64,000 bases of DNA from NCBI GenBank assembly GCA_034769895.1, contig CM068374.1:356486302-356550301 (forward strand), in the 5' to 3' direction. Source of the stretch: Magicicada septendecula (Eukaryota > Arthropoda > Insecta > Hemiptera > Cicadidae). This document shows positions 44,311 to 55,524 of the stretch, in pieces. The notes under the pieces are model-generated. The model had not been told where the DNA came from, ran no database searches, and worked only from the letters and a program-made list of their open reading frames with translations. The stretch's first letter is position 1, and each line of letters starts with the position of its first letter. A program made the position numbers and the translations under genes.

Positions 44311-45496
44311 ATCGTTTTCAGAAAACGGTAAAAAACTATTTTGTAGCTAAATGAGTGACTGAATGGGAACTCAATAAAACGTTAATGGCTCCCAATTACA
44401 ATACCAGCATAATTTTAACAAGTATACCGTTACGTGATAATAAACTTTGTGGAATCTTTTCCATTTTGATTTCAGTTCTAACTGATAACAGATAACATTA
44501 AACAAATTATAATTAAATATTTTACGTACTATTTTACTGTTGGTCACAAGGGATCTTAGATTCACAGAAATATTTTTTTGTTTTGCATGTTAGAAAGTAA
44601 CAAACAAAAATTTAAATGACCAGTGTTTTTCTCTCTTGTTAGTTAGTAACACTTCGTATTTCATTATCGAAACAAAAAAAAATATAAAAAGTAAAAGAAA
44701 CGAGAGTTTCCGTTTTCAGTGTTTGTAGCACTTTAATCACTTTGTATTTCATGTAAGTCATGTCATAATATTTCTGTAAAATTGTTTGTGTTCATCTGGT
44801 AGATAGGCTACTGATGAATTTTAGCCACATCTTGTATCTTCTCATTCAGAAGTACTTACTATAATAAACATTGCTAACAGGAAGTAAATATCACCTCCCC
44901 TCCCGTGAAAAGCTTGGATACTTCACTATGAATACTATCAATAAACTCTCATGCTGGCACAGTTACCTTTTGTTCTTCTTTGTAGATGAAATGTCAGTAC
45001 TGTATTTGCGTATGTTGATCATATCCCTACCCTGCAAACTTTTAGTACTTCTTGTGAAAATTAGACCGCCATTCGTTAAAATTTAACATTTGTTGACTTT
45101 CCACTGATCTTACTTCGGATAATGACTGTATTATAGGGAACATACAGTGCACTAACTACTTATTGAAAGAAGGGACACATTCCATAATGTTTTTCTTCTT
45201 ACACTGAGCCAGATTTTCAGCCTATTGAGTACTACATTAAATATCAAGGAATGTTTCTCTTTTATACACCAACTGAAGTATCTTCAGTTTTTAAACAAAA
45301 TGGCTATTTCAGTTAAATTTGAACAAAAAAATGAAGTCTTTTACTTCTTCTTCCCGCCCAATTCAGTTATATTTGTCACAGTTGTGGGGTATACGTCAAT
45401 ACAACCGTTGTATACAACCAGCGCAGTTCAGGAGAGTGCGGCGGGGGATCATTCATACGTTTGTATAATGTATTTCGTCAATATGGAATTTTTTCT
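44311..45496. other. AT-rich unassigned sequence
   Basis: The plus-strand frames at 44871-45086 and 45225-45536 have no recognisable motif. No repeat partner seen. Confidence 0.3.
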
Positions 45497-45975
45497 TTTT
45501 ACTTCCATGTTCCATAAGGAAATGGAAGTATGGTGATCGCGAAAAAAATCGTGTTCGAGAAAAAGGCTGATTCTGATTGTACTACCCTAAAGTCATTTTT
45601 CTAAAAGTTTGTGAGTGTGTGTGCGCGCGCGCCTGTATGTTGTCTGTGTGTAGAATTGTATCTATGACAAACGATAAATGCCGCAAATTCAAGCAGAATC
45701 AAATACTTTTTTCCATATGTACCCGGGTTGTAGAGGACTCAATGTCTATTGATTTTCCAGAAGATCGATTAAGAGGAAGGGGTAGTTTAAATGCAACGTT
45801 TTACGTTTTAACAAGAGTAAAGTACTTCATTTTGATAAATAAAGTATCCTGAAAAGAAGGTCATGATAATCCACTGTAGAAAGGTACAGGAAATATCTAT
45901 AAATGAAAAGGGTAGTTGAAGGGGGAGGGAGTAAGTTTATATAAATGAAAATAATAGTTGAAGGGGGAGGCGATT
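45497..45975 (+). repeat. Family A copy 11, 3' truncated by copy 12
   Basis: A normal head and middle, ending at GGGGGAGGCGATTTTT, where the next copy begins without a gap. The tandem head-to-tail arrangement suggests insertion of one copy at the end of the other, or unequal exchange. Confidence 0.85.
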
Positions 45976-47235
45976 TTTACTTCCATGTTCCATAAGGAAA
46001 TGGAAGTATGGTAATGGCGAAAAATATCGTGTTCGAGTTAAGGGCTGATTCTGATTGCACTACCCTCAAAACATGAAGAAAAGTCATTTTTCGAAATGTG
46101 TGTGTGTGTCTGTGTGTAGAATTTTTTCTATGGCAAACGATAACAGCCGCAAATTCAAACAGAATCAAATATTTGTTTGCATACAGCCCTGAATTGTAGA
46201 GTACTGAAGGCCTATTGCTTTTGGTGAAGATCGCTTTAGGGAAAGGGTAGTTCACCTGCAACGTTTTATGTTCTAACAAGGGTAATTTTTTTATATGACG
46301 AACGGTAACTGCCGCACATTCAAACAGAATCAAATAATTTTTTGCATACAGCCTTAAATTGTAGAGTACTCAAGGCTTTTTGATTTTGGTGAAGATCGGT
46401 TAAGAGGAAGGGGTAGTTTACGAGCAACGTTTTATGTTTTAAGAAGGGTAATTTTTTCTATGACGAACGATAACTGCCGTGAAGTCAAACAGAATCAGAT
46501 ATTTTTTTGCATACGGTCCTGATTTATAAAGGACTCAAGGCTTGTTGATTTTGGTGAAGATCGGTTAAGGGAAAGGGGTAGTTTACCTGCAACATTTTGT
46601 TTTAACAAGAGTAATTTTTTCATGACGAACGATAACTGCCGTAAATTCAAACAGAATCAAATAATATTTTACATATGTGCCTGAGTTGTAGAGGACTCAA
46701 GGCCTATTAATTTTGGTGAAGATCGGTTACGGGGAAAGGGTAGTTTACCTGCAACGTTTTATGTTTTAACAAGAGTAAAATACTTAATTTTGATAAATAA
46801 AGTATCCTGATAAAAATATAATAATCCACTGTAGAAACGTAGATGAAATATCTATAAATGAAGAGGCTAGTTGAACGGGGTGAGGTGATTTTCTATAGAT
46901 GAAAATTATAGTTGAAGGGGGAGGGGATACTTTTTATATGTGTACTACGTTATCGGCAACAAAGAACTATTTTGTTGTTAAAATTCCTTCCCGGGCTGTT
47001 TGGCCGTAGTCCAATGTTTTCTGCCAAACCAGACGTTTCGGCAGTGCCATCGTCTTCTAACATCAGTGAAAATCTAGTGCGATAACGTGAGGTGGTATAC
47101 GTTAGTGACCACAGTACTGTGGTTAAGGCTGAAGCAGTAAGTAGAAAGTAGTTTCTATGAAATATTTCATCTAAAAAATGATTTTAAATATAAATCTTAG
47201 AACATGTAAGTCATGTATGGTTCTCCATACCAATA
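45976..47235 (+). repeat. Family A copy 12, with internal tandem array and module B
   Basis: The longest copy. The head is at 45976. A segment of about 164 bases is then repeated four times (46121-46775). The rest follows the standard order, with module B at about 46970-47140 and the 3' hairpin GTATGGTTCTCCATACC near 47215-47231. Another 3' fragment of the family follows. Confidence 0.85.
46121..46775 (+). repeat. Tandem array: four units of about 164 bp inside family A
   Basis: Unit starts at about 46121, 46284, 46450 and 46613. Each runs from ATTTTTTCTATGACGAACGA through CAAACAGAATCAAATA and GTGAAGATCGGTTAAG to TTTTAACAAGNGTAA. Other family A copies carry a single unit. The units differ at several positions, so the array is not brand new. 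Confidence 0.88.
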
Positions 47236-47430
47236 TTTTATATGTGTGTACTACGTTATCGGCAACAAAGAAGTAGTTTCTACGGAAATATTTAATTTCA
47301 ATTTGTCAGACATAAAACTGGATTTATTTTCTGATTAGGGTATATTTTTTTTAGAAATTATCGAACCGAGTTCAAGTAAATGACTTTAAATATAAATCTT
47401 AGTACGTGGAAGTCATGTATGTTCTCCATA
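47236..47430 (+). repeat. Family A copy 13, 3' fragment
   Basis: Starts inside the family at TACTACGTTATCGGCAACAA, without module B, and ends with the partly decayed terminus GGAAGTCATGTATGTTCTCC. It directly follows copy 12, giving a run of three partial or full copies from 45497. Confidence 0.8.
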
Positions 47431-48088
47431 GTCATTTTTAACGCTGTATTCAGCGTATACGCGGACGTAAAATGGTACGCTGATGCTTGAGCGGGGATCA
47501 TCGGGCGATGTTTCGGGTGGTTATCGCGTTACGCAGCGCAGCCCTAACGATTCTCGCTCCGTCGAGGTAATAAATTGTTTATCTGTCCCGGTGATGTGTT
47601 GACGGTGACGAGGCGACGCGGTTAAAACATTTAACCAGGTGACGTTTGTGTAAGGAAGCGGTGCGAGGCCGTATAAAAACGAAACGTTAGTGGTTTTGAC
47701 AGCTTAGCCAGACAAGTCGTAAAGTAGACCCATTGCATTGTGGGGACAACGAAAGCGCTGTTGAAGAGAAGAAACGGAAATTGTTAATCACAGAGTTATG
47801 CGTTCATTGCACATAAACGCTCCACGCCTATACACTGCCCCGCTCAGCTGTTGTGGCACAATCGGGCGAGCGCCGAGATAATAGGCAAATTGTGTTACTG
47901 TATACAGTGCTACCGCTTGACGGGGTAAACTATGAAACTGGTCTAATTAAAACCGTTTATATACGTAGTCATAGCATTAAAATCAGTGGGTGTTACGAAG
48001 AAACGAAAAGAGTGGCATGCGATAGGGTAGCTTGGAGAGTTCTTACCATTTGAAGACCTGCCTTAGGGCAGAACACCAAATAATAATT
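47431..48088 (+). other. CpG-richer region with TATA-like box, unassigned
   Basis: TATAAAAA at 47672-47679 lies in CpG-rich sequence. No clear initiator or ORF follows; the frame at 47853-48053 has no known motif. It could be a promoter or an LTR fragment. Confidence 0.3.
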
Positions 48089-48096
48089 TACGTAGT

Positions 48097-49636
48097 CAGG
48101 ACCGATTAGAAGCGCGTGTTGCTCTATGCTGCCATCAGACTGGTACCCCCCCTGACTCAAAATTCAACCTTTTACCCATTATTTGCACTGATAAATGGCA
48201 TACACAATGTAAAAAGTGTACAATTATTTTATTAAACTCTCCAATTACAACAAGTAGGTAGCTAAAAACGTGTAATACTTTCTTGATTTACCTTTTTTTG
48301 TTTTTAATTATTAAAACTAGTTATTATTTTTAAATGTAAAATGTCAGTACTTAACTTGTAAACAGTGTTTAAATAGCACGCACTTTTATTGTGTTATTAC
48401 CGTTTACTTTAATGGGAATGTTGTCTGGAGGTTGCCACACGTTTTTTAGCCCCTTTGAAGAACATAATATTGATTATTCTTTTTTTTTATTTCATATGAA
48501 GGCAACAGACCAGACCCCCCTCCCACCAAGACCACCAAACTCTAGATACGCCACTGTGACAGTTAGTGTGAAGCAACCAGCCCAAGGCTTGAAGTGAAGA
48601 TGAATATTTTTATTAATATTTACAAAAACGTGTGTAGTAGTTTACAGAATCCTCACGTTGTAAATGAGACTTATTTTGTTAGCTCACAAGCTGATAATCT
48701 GACAAATTTAACACGTGCCCGAGCTTCACTGGCTGATCTCTTTCGTATTCTAAACTCTCGTGATCTAACTGTGCTGGTTATTATGTTTTTATGTTTTTTC
48801 GCGCACAATATTCGCGAGCAGGGACGGATTAGAAGCGTGTGGTGCCCTATGCTGCCATCAGACAGGTGCCTCCCCCCCACTCAATATTCAACCTTTAGTC
48901 ATTATTTACACCGATAAATGGCGTACACAGTTTCGAAAGTTAACAATTATTTTATTAAACTCTCAGATTACAACAAATAGTTAGCGAAATAGTGATTGCA
49001 ATGAGCATAGTAGTACTTAAGCTTAGAAAATATTACTCGATCCATTTTTTTCTTGATTTTGTCTTAACGAAGTCTTGTATAATTTTTTCTAAATCAAGCG
49101 ATTCAAATATCTCGCTTTCAATATACAACCTTGCTAACGAAGATAATCTCTCATCTCCCATATTTGAACTCAATGTATCTTTAATGCGTTTTAATACAGA
49201 AAATGATTTTTCACATTCGCAGTTAGCTATTCGAATCGTCAAAAGCAGACGATAAGCTATGTACATATTCGGAAATACATAAATCATTTTACAATCAATA
49301 ATCCAGTTTAATACTTTGAGCGGACAAACTGTAATCTCATGGAGTCTTCATTCGAACGATTAAAAAAACCTCTTTCTTGCAGTTTTACTCGTGACACAAA
49401 GCTCTTAACTTCTGTTAGAAAATCGGTATTTAAATCGTTCGAGCAAACTTCTACTATAAGAGCTTTCGCTTGATTTTCCAACTCTCCATGGTTAATAACT
49501 GTGTAAGAAAACCAAACAACTGCGTAATGTGATCATAAGCTTTGCTTCGCTTAGTAGAATGTTGCCTCCTCTGACAGATGAAGCCCTTGTGCCCGGTGCT
49601 GCAGCATACCCTAGTGTTATGGATAATCCGCCACTG
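48097..49636 (-). mobile_element. hAT element remnant with 8-bp target duplication
   Basis: The left end CAGGACCGATTAG and the right end, read inward as CAGTGGCGGATTA, are related termini. They are flanked by TACGTAGT (48089-48096) and TGCGTAGT (49637-49644), which agree at 7 of 8 positions as expected of a hAT duplication. The left-end sequence recurs internally at 48819-48980 (CAGGGACGGATTAG ... CTATGCTGCCATCAGAC), so the front has been duplicated or a second copy inserted. 48390-48556 is shared with 4.2 kb. Confidence 0.72.
49033..49490 (-). pseudogene. hAT transposase C-terminal dimerisation region, ZMYM-like type
   Basis: The minus strand shows DLNTDFLTEVKSFVSRVK and QERGFFNRSN (about 49340-49450), a frame change near 49290, then MYIAYRLLLTIRIANCECEK, SFSVLKRIKDTLSSNMGDER and LSSLARLYIESEI, the conserved hAT dimerisation block, ending at a stop at about 49032. 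The N-terminal zinc finger and catalytic RNase H-like domain are missing. It is a different hAT lineage from 29439-29890. Confidence 0.8.
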
Positions 49637-49644
49637 TGCGTAGT

Positions 49645-50495
49645 TTATGTTCATTTATTTAACGAAAATCTGTTTTATCAAAAATGGTGTCTGGCTTTTA
49701 CGAGTCGTATTTTACAGAGGAAGATACTAAATCACATTTGATAGTTTCACACGATTTTTTTAAATGACAAATTCTATTCAGTGTTTCAGCCTATTAGATT
49801 ACTCTCAGAGAGTTACATTATTAACATGTAATAATTGAGATTAGATGTTAACATGTATACATACATGTTAACATGTATAACCTAATTGAGATTAGGTACT
49901 AGCGTAGAATAGCCTAGCATTTGTCACAGTTTGTTAATTAAAAATTTTTTAAATTTGATATCTGGCAAAATATCAATATTTGCAGACACAACAATAACAA
50001 TTTACTAATTAAAGAACAAATTCGAATAAAAACAAAACAAGGTGATTTATTTAATGTTATACGTTTACTAAAATAGTGAAAATAAAACACTGTGTATTTA
50101 ATAAACAGCGGACTAAGTAAAAAAACATTACAACAATCGAAAATTTAAATCGAAATAAAATCGATTATACGTTAAATCATATAAAACCTCTGAAGATACT
50201 GAATAATTTCTGTGAAACGTGCGTAAGGTGAATATACAATAAATTTTTCTTCCAGATGTATTTATTATTTACAGACATGTTCATTACATATAAAACCTGC
50301 AAGAAACTCAGCTAGTTAATAACTCAGCTTACAGAGGATTAATAAAGAAATGTATGAAACTACCAAGTGTGTTTTAATCTCTTTAGTTGATACTGCCTCG
50401 ATCAAAAAAAATGAAAGTTGCCGTCAAAGCATCTTTTATCAGCTGAAATTAATTTTTACTCTCGCATCAGTGTAGTTACGTTGTTGTCATGTTTC
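49645..50495. other. AT-rich unassigned sequence
   Basis: Contains the near-palindrome GTTAACATGTATACATACAT around 49847-49872. No gene is recognised. Confidence 0.3.
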
Positions 50496-50665
50496 TGCGC
50501 GTCATTAAACGACGGCTGTTCTTCTTCTTTTGGCACTTCGGTCCCTGTAGAACCCTGGCCTGCTCAACGATTCTCCTCCATTCTTTTCTGTCCAGAGCCT
50601 TACTCCTCCGACCTGACACTTGCATCTCCCTCAAATTCCCGACATTAAATCATTTTTTATTTTCC
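50496..50665 (-). pseudogene. LINE 3' end fragment (same family as 56395-56755)
   Basis: The minus strand reads NLREMQVSGRRSKALDRKEW and RRIVEQARVLQG before a stop and an AGAAGAAGAA tail, nearly the same as the end at 56620-56750. Only the last 50 or so codons remain. Confidence 0.7.
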
Positions 50666-50754
50666 TTTTCCGCTGCTGAGTCAGCCTCCGTCGATCCGTC
50701 TGGCTTAATCCTTGAGCTTCCATAAGAGATACTTTTTTACAAGGCGACGTTATT

Positions 50755-50950
50755 AACCTCTCGCCCAACCCCTAACCTGGAGGCCCGGGAACTTTGATTT
50801 CGGGGAGCTCTTCCCCTAGAGAGTTGCTGTCACCTCATCTGACGAGCTCTCTCTGCCCGATCGCAGTAGGCTAATAACTAACTTAGCTCATGTGTACAGC
50901 CGTTGGCCTACTATAGGCTCCTCCGCCTCCACACTAGATGCACACCAAAC
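50755..50950 (+). repeat. Copy of the LINE-associated segment at 43145-43325
   Basis: About 190 bases closely match 43145-43325, including GAGCTCTCTCTGCCCGATCG and GGCCTACTATAGGCTCC. It stops before the LINE stop codon region, so the two copies have different 3' breakpoints. Confidence 0.75.
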
Positions 50951-51474
50951 TACGGCTATATCAACAGCAAAATGACGACGACACAAGACGGGTCGGCTCC
51001 ATTAAAGGTGACACGCTGCGACTGATGAATACTAATTATGGTAACGCAGCGGCAACGTGGACCTAAACGGTAATCTAATCTTACTATTGGTGCACAAAGA
51101 CAGTGTCAGGAGGTGCCGCGCAATTAATAACACGTTGTTACATGAAAGGGTTCCGAACTGATGGGGCGGAACAAAATGAGTGTGTCCAACATCGGATGTC
51201 GGATGACCGGGGATTCCCGAGCGGCGGGGGAGTGTCGATGTCGGAGGGTGTTTCTCACCCATCGCTTTCAACGAGGCACTTAATATGTTTCACGAAGTGC
51301 CAAATGGTACTTCAATATAAACCTAATTTACAGCGCAGGAGAACTTGATTATCGGGTTTAATCCTCTTCTTTCCCTTTGTTACATAAAGCTTCCATGGTA
51401 TGCTCGTTCTGATTTTCAGCGTCAGCCTTAATCTGCTCTCAAATCATTCGACTTTGCTTCCAAGACAATCATGA
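50951..51474. other. Unassigned sequence
   Basis: No ORF with known motifs and no repeat partner. Confidence 0.3.
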
Positions 51475-51870
51475 TCCCCAAAAATAGTGGGCGGAGGCAA
51501 AAATGTAAAGGGGTCCAAATTTTGATACAATTTTTTTTATACAAATTATTTTGCAATTTTATCAAAATTTTCATCCACTTTCGGGGCCCTGAATTTAAAA
51601 AATATTGAAATTTCAAAGCTGTCCACTATATTCAGATTGTGGTTAAAATTCGCTTTAATTTGATATCGACGTGGGCTTTTGCGATTGTTTCACAATTTTG
51701 ACCCTTCACGTTTTTTTCCCGCCCTCCTATTTTTTTGTGGGGGATCAATCTCAAAAACAACAGGGTTCTGTAGTGTACAAACGTGAAAGCGCAAGCCAAG
51801 TTTTACGATAATCGGTTGATGCGTTCAAAAGTTATCGTGATATATATACCCCAACTAGACAGGCAGACAG
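51475..51870 (-). repeat. Family D copy (reverse)
   Basis: In reverse it follows the family D order: GTATATATATCACGATAAC, ATCAACCGATTATCGTAAAAC, GATTGATCCCCCACAAAAAA and GCCCACGTCGATATCAAATT. It ends with a segment naming the same GGGGCCC-type block. Confidence 0.6.
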
Positions 51871-52368
51871 ACAAATGCCAAACGGTCGAGTTTAAACATA
51901 GAACTCGCTTTGCACTTTCAATAACAGTAGTAGCGTCACTTTTTTTGAAACGTTTTTTAAAGCGAATATTCGTTATTCTTCGGTTAGCATTGTGAAGTTG
52001 AAGTGAAACGGTGAGTAGTTTAAACAGAGACGATCAAAATTATTTACATTTCCTCTGAGAAAATCTAAATGTAGTAGGCTACCGCATGTAAAGACATAAC
52101 GACCGCTTTTTTATTATCAACATTACGAGCAAAAATTATTCTACTATGGTTAAGATGAAAGAGTGAACCAATTTTTTACATTTAAATCGTATTTCCCCTG
52201 CTTGTCAAGTGACATTTGCGCTACCATGTACTTTTTGTCTGTATTCTGTATTTATTTGATAGTTGTTTTTAGATAGTGTTTTTTACACGATTTTATATTT
52301 TATCAAGTAACGTGAAGCTGGCCACAGACCGTGTGAATGTTCGTAATCTCGTGTTCATTGCAGTATTA
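51871..52368. other. Unassigned sequence
   Basis: No gene or repeat partner is recognised. Confidence 0.3.
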
Positions 52369-52940
52369 GGCCGGCCGGACCCTGGAGCGACATTTTGTTT
52401 CGTGACAGAATCGTTTTGATGCATCGTGTTGCAAGGCGTCGTCGCTTCGGTGGAGGCAGGCTTGAGACATAGGCTCACAACAAAACAATTTTTCATCAGT
52501 TGTTTTTGATTAAAAGTGTGAGGTTCGTGACAGCGTGACAGGCTTTATTTTGCATCTATTTCTGTTTCAACTACAACTGCACTTGTTTCCATTTTGTACA
52601 CAGTTGCAATTAATAATAATAAATACGCAACAATATGCGAGAATCAGAACGAAAGGACAATGCACGCACTTTCCACGTGGGGCTAGTAAGGCGAGTATAA
52701 ACTCCTCGCCCTGTGTGGTTAGAATCGCAAAATGTCGCAAGCTGTTTTGTTGCGAGACATAAATTGAAGGAGCTTCGTCTTTGGTAATGTATCGCAACGC
52801 CTCTAGACCATATCGCAGCTAGTGTGTGGTGGCGCTCCATAGATCCTACAGCAGTAGATTCATCTGCGACGCTGTGCGACACAATGCGCCAAAACGGTTC
52901 TGTCGGGAAACAGAATGTCGCTTCAGTGTGCGGCCGGTCT
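52369..52940. mobile_element. MITE with about 75-bp inverted termini, Harbinger-like
   Basis: The left arm 52369-52445 and the right arm 52866-52940 are diverged reverse complements: GGCCGGCCGGACCCTGG against AGACCGGCCGCACACTG, GAGCGACATTTTGTTTC against AAGCGACATTCTGTTTC. Both ends adjoin TTA on the outside (52366-52368 and complement at 52941-52943), the 3-base duplication typical of PIF/Harbinger. No transposase. Confidence 0.6.
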
Positions 52941-53060
52941 TAATGAAGTTGGTTGTCCGAAATAATATATACATTTAATACTAATTAAATCGTTTTGTTT
53001 ATTTCGATAGTATCGTGCTGCTAGTGCTGGCGTCGTTATGAGATTCACTGGAGTCACGAT
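52802..53060 (+). repeat. Direct repeat H, copy 1
   Basis: Closely matches 54082-54323 in the same orientation, spanning the right arm of the MITE and about 120 bases of its flank (ATAATATATACATTTAATAC, TTATTTCGATAGTA, GGAGTCACGAT). Since flank and MITE end are copied together, this is a local duplication rather than a second MITE insertion. Confidence 0.85.
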
Positions 53061-54081
53061 TTGAGCTGTGCTAAACTAGTATTTGAAAATAACAGGTACG
53101 AGCGAAACCGTTCCAAAAAACACGTACAAATACCTGTTATTATATACCTATTATACGTATACCTCTATTATATAATTTGTTATAAGAAATAAATTGAAAC
53201 TAAAAGTATTAATAGTGTTGCTTTACACTGTGACTTTATTGAGCTGTTACTGTTTAAAAGAAAATAAGAAACAAGAGAATTTATAGGCCTACCTCCCTTT
53301 GGGAATACTAATTTAAGTTTTCACTAAGAGTAAACAAACTGACATAGGTTTAAGATTAAATTATTGATTTCATTTTGGTTAGAGAGATCAGTTGCGAAAC
53401 TCAGGCAATGAAATTTAGAGTGCACATCGTAACACAACAAAAATAATGTCAAAAAACATCAGAAACATATAATAAAAATATAACAGTGAACCACAAGGGT
53501 TGCAACAATCTCATAATTTACGTGAAATGTGCAGCGAAGTTAAAATCATCTCCGAATCATGTTAACAAAAAGTATTATATGGCCTATCAACCACTCTGTA
53601 GGTTATAACACAATATAATTCGCTTTTTCAGAATTTACCAAGTTGGTGACTAGTATAATATATAATTTGTTATTATAATCTGTATTATATATCTGCATAA
53701 CACACAAGAATAAACGTAACATCAGTGGGGATTTTTTTTCTTCTATTAAAAACATCTTCGTCTCTTTGGCATAGAGATACTCTGAACCTCGTTGTTTTGC
53801 TTCGTTTCGTACTTGTATGGCAATCGGCACATGCGCAAAATGAAGTATTCAGCACCAATAACTGTGACTTTGTACTCGTAGTACCCGTTTATTCCTTAGT
53901 TGCATAGGGGGTATGCGGTTCGGAACCGCGAGGTCGCAAGTAGTCGGAACGAGTATTTCGACTTTTCAGTTAGTATCGTTGAATCGAAACAGGTATTTCA
54001 ACTTTTCAGTCACTGTTATATCCGTTCCACAAAAATAATCGTTCCAAAATACCTGTAATAGGTATAGCGGTCCACCTCAAT
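53061..54081. other. Spacer between direct repeats H, unassigned
   Basis: Bounded by AACAGGTACGAGCGAAACCG on the left and CGTTCCAAAATACCTGTAAT on the right, which share ACAGGTA in inverted orientation. Possibly a hobo-like hAT remnant, but no transposase text is recognised. Confidence 0.35.
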
Positions 54082-54323
54082 TCTAGACGATGTCGCAGCC
54101 AGTGTGTGGCGCTTTATAGATCGTAATGACAGTAGATTCTTCTGTGACGCTGTGCGACACAATGCGCCTAAACGGTTCTGTCGCGAAACAATGTCGCTTC
54201 AGTGTGCGGCCGGTCTTAATGAAGGCGGTCGTCCGAAATAATATATACATTTAATACTAATTAAATCGTTTTATTTATTTCGATAGTATGCTGCTACTAA
54301 TTCTGGCGTCATTGGAGTCACGA
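54082..54323 (+). repeat. Direct repeat H, copy 2
   Basis: Second copy of 52802-53060, with the MITE right arm and identical flank order. It differs by scattered substitutions and small deletions. Confidence 0.85.
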
Positions 54324-54985
54324 TAATTGTCGCTGTCGGTGTCACATCGCTTTGTGTAGGTCGAGAGCGTTAATGAGAGACAGCGAACGTCCGCGTGTGT
54401 GTACACTGGTGAAGGCAGTGTAATTATAATTAACTGAAATAATAATGCGTTGCTTACGTAATTGATATACAGCCGCCGACAGATAGTGATGTGGTGTTGT
54501 CTAAAGATTGGATTTCGGTGTGTCTGCTTATTAATCCATCTGCGTGGGCTAAATATAGACACAGCGGCTATCGTTAACTACAAGCGGACTGTTTGTATTC
54601 CAGATTATAATGGAAGCCGTTATTCCGCTGTTGCCCACCGCGCCTCGGACACAGAGTATTTAAAGACTGTTACATTTGTATGCGTGCTCGGGCAGTGAGT
54701 GCTTTCGAGGCGGGGCTCCTCTGTACGCATCGCTTTGCCGTACGTTTTTTTTAATTGTACGTACGTGTTGTGTAGATTAATCGTGAAACTGTAGTGTTTC
54801 AGATATATTGCAGATTCGAATGTTAACATCATCGTCGTCATCATGGAGTTTTCTACGTCTTAATTGGACGTAGGCTCGCCGTGTAGATTCTAAGTGGGGC
54901 GGCTGATAAGAACATACAGTCGCATATAATGGGAAAACAAAACAATGTACAGCACGACGCGTGCTTCCATGTTGTAGCGACATTC
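54324..54985. other. Unassigned sequence
   Basis: No recognised gene. Some GC-richer sequence but no motif. Confidence 0.3.
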
Positions 54986-55146
54986 TTGTATTACAAACTT
55001 TCTAAATCTCGTTGACCAACTCCTCGTTTTCTGTCAGTCGCCATTGTTATGGAGTCGAGTACGCCAGCTGTGTCAACCCGTCTAAAACAACGTGCAGTGA
55101 TTGATTTTTTTAACGGCTGAAAAAGTGAACCCTAGTGACGTTCATC

Positions 55147-55513
55147 AAGTCCAAGTCCAAGTTGGGGGAGCAACAGCTTGTGCTCCGGTGGTCGCAGTGT
55201 CCGGGCGAACCCGATGACTGCATGTTACCTGCTTGTTACCATGACTAGCGATCTCGCGCTATTCAAGGAACGGAACCTCTGTTTAATTTATTTTGGAGGG
55301 ACATGATGATGTTATTTTTCTTGGACCCTCGGACCTCGGGAAGAGACCCACCACGGCAGAATGGGGGAGACCTTTCGTTTGAGAGGTAGGAATTGCCCGC
55401 TTACAACGGGCAGGGCGCCTCTAACCGCTCAGGAAAAGTCGCCGAGGGCTGCCAAGCGGAATGTCGGGGCACGGGAGAGAGCAGAAGAGGAGGTACCGCC
55501 CACCAGAGGTAGC
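55147..55513 (-). mobile_element. SINE-like insertion with 12-bp target duplication
   Basis: GTGACGTTCATC occurs at 55135-55146 and 55514-55525, so a 367-base insert is defined to the base inside mariner coding sequence. On the minus strand its 3' end is a GGACTTGGACTT simple tail. On the same strand about 55395-55440 has a tRNA-like region: GAGCGGTTAGAGGCGCC resembling an A box, then a 6-bp stem TGCCCG/CGGGCA around loop TTGTAAG, as an anticodon arm would look, and a weak B box. It has no ORF. A tRNA-derived SINE is the best guess; a LINE end is the alternative. Confidence 0.65.
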
Positions 55514-55524
55514 GTGACGTTCAT

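Noticed and set aside
48819-49636. Internal hAT element starting at the second CAGGGACGGATTAG
   Set aside because: The 8 bases before 48819 do not match those after 49636, whereas those before 48097 do at 7 of 8, so the outer boundary was preferred.
53905-53940. tRNA-like GGTTCGGAACCGCGAGGTCGC segment
   Set aside because: No acceptor, D or anticodon arms can be placed around it.
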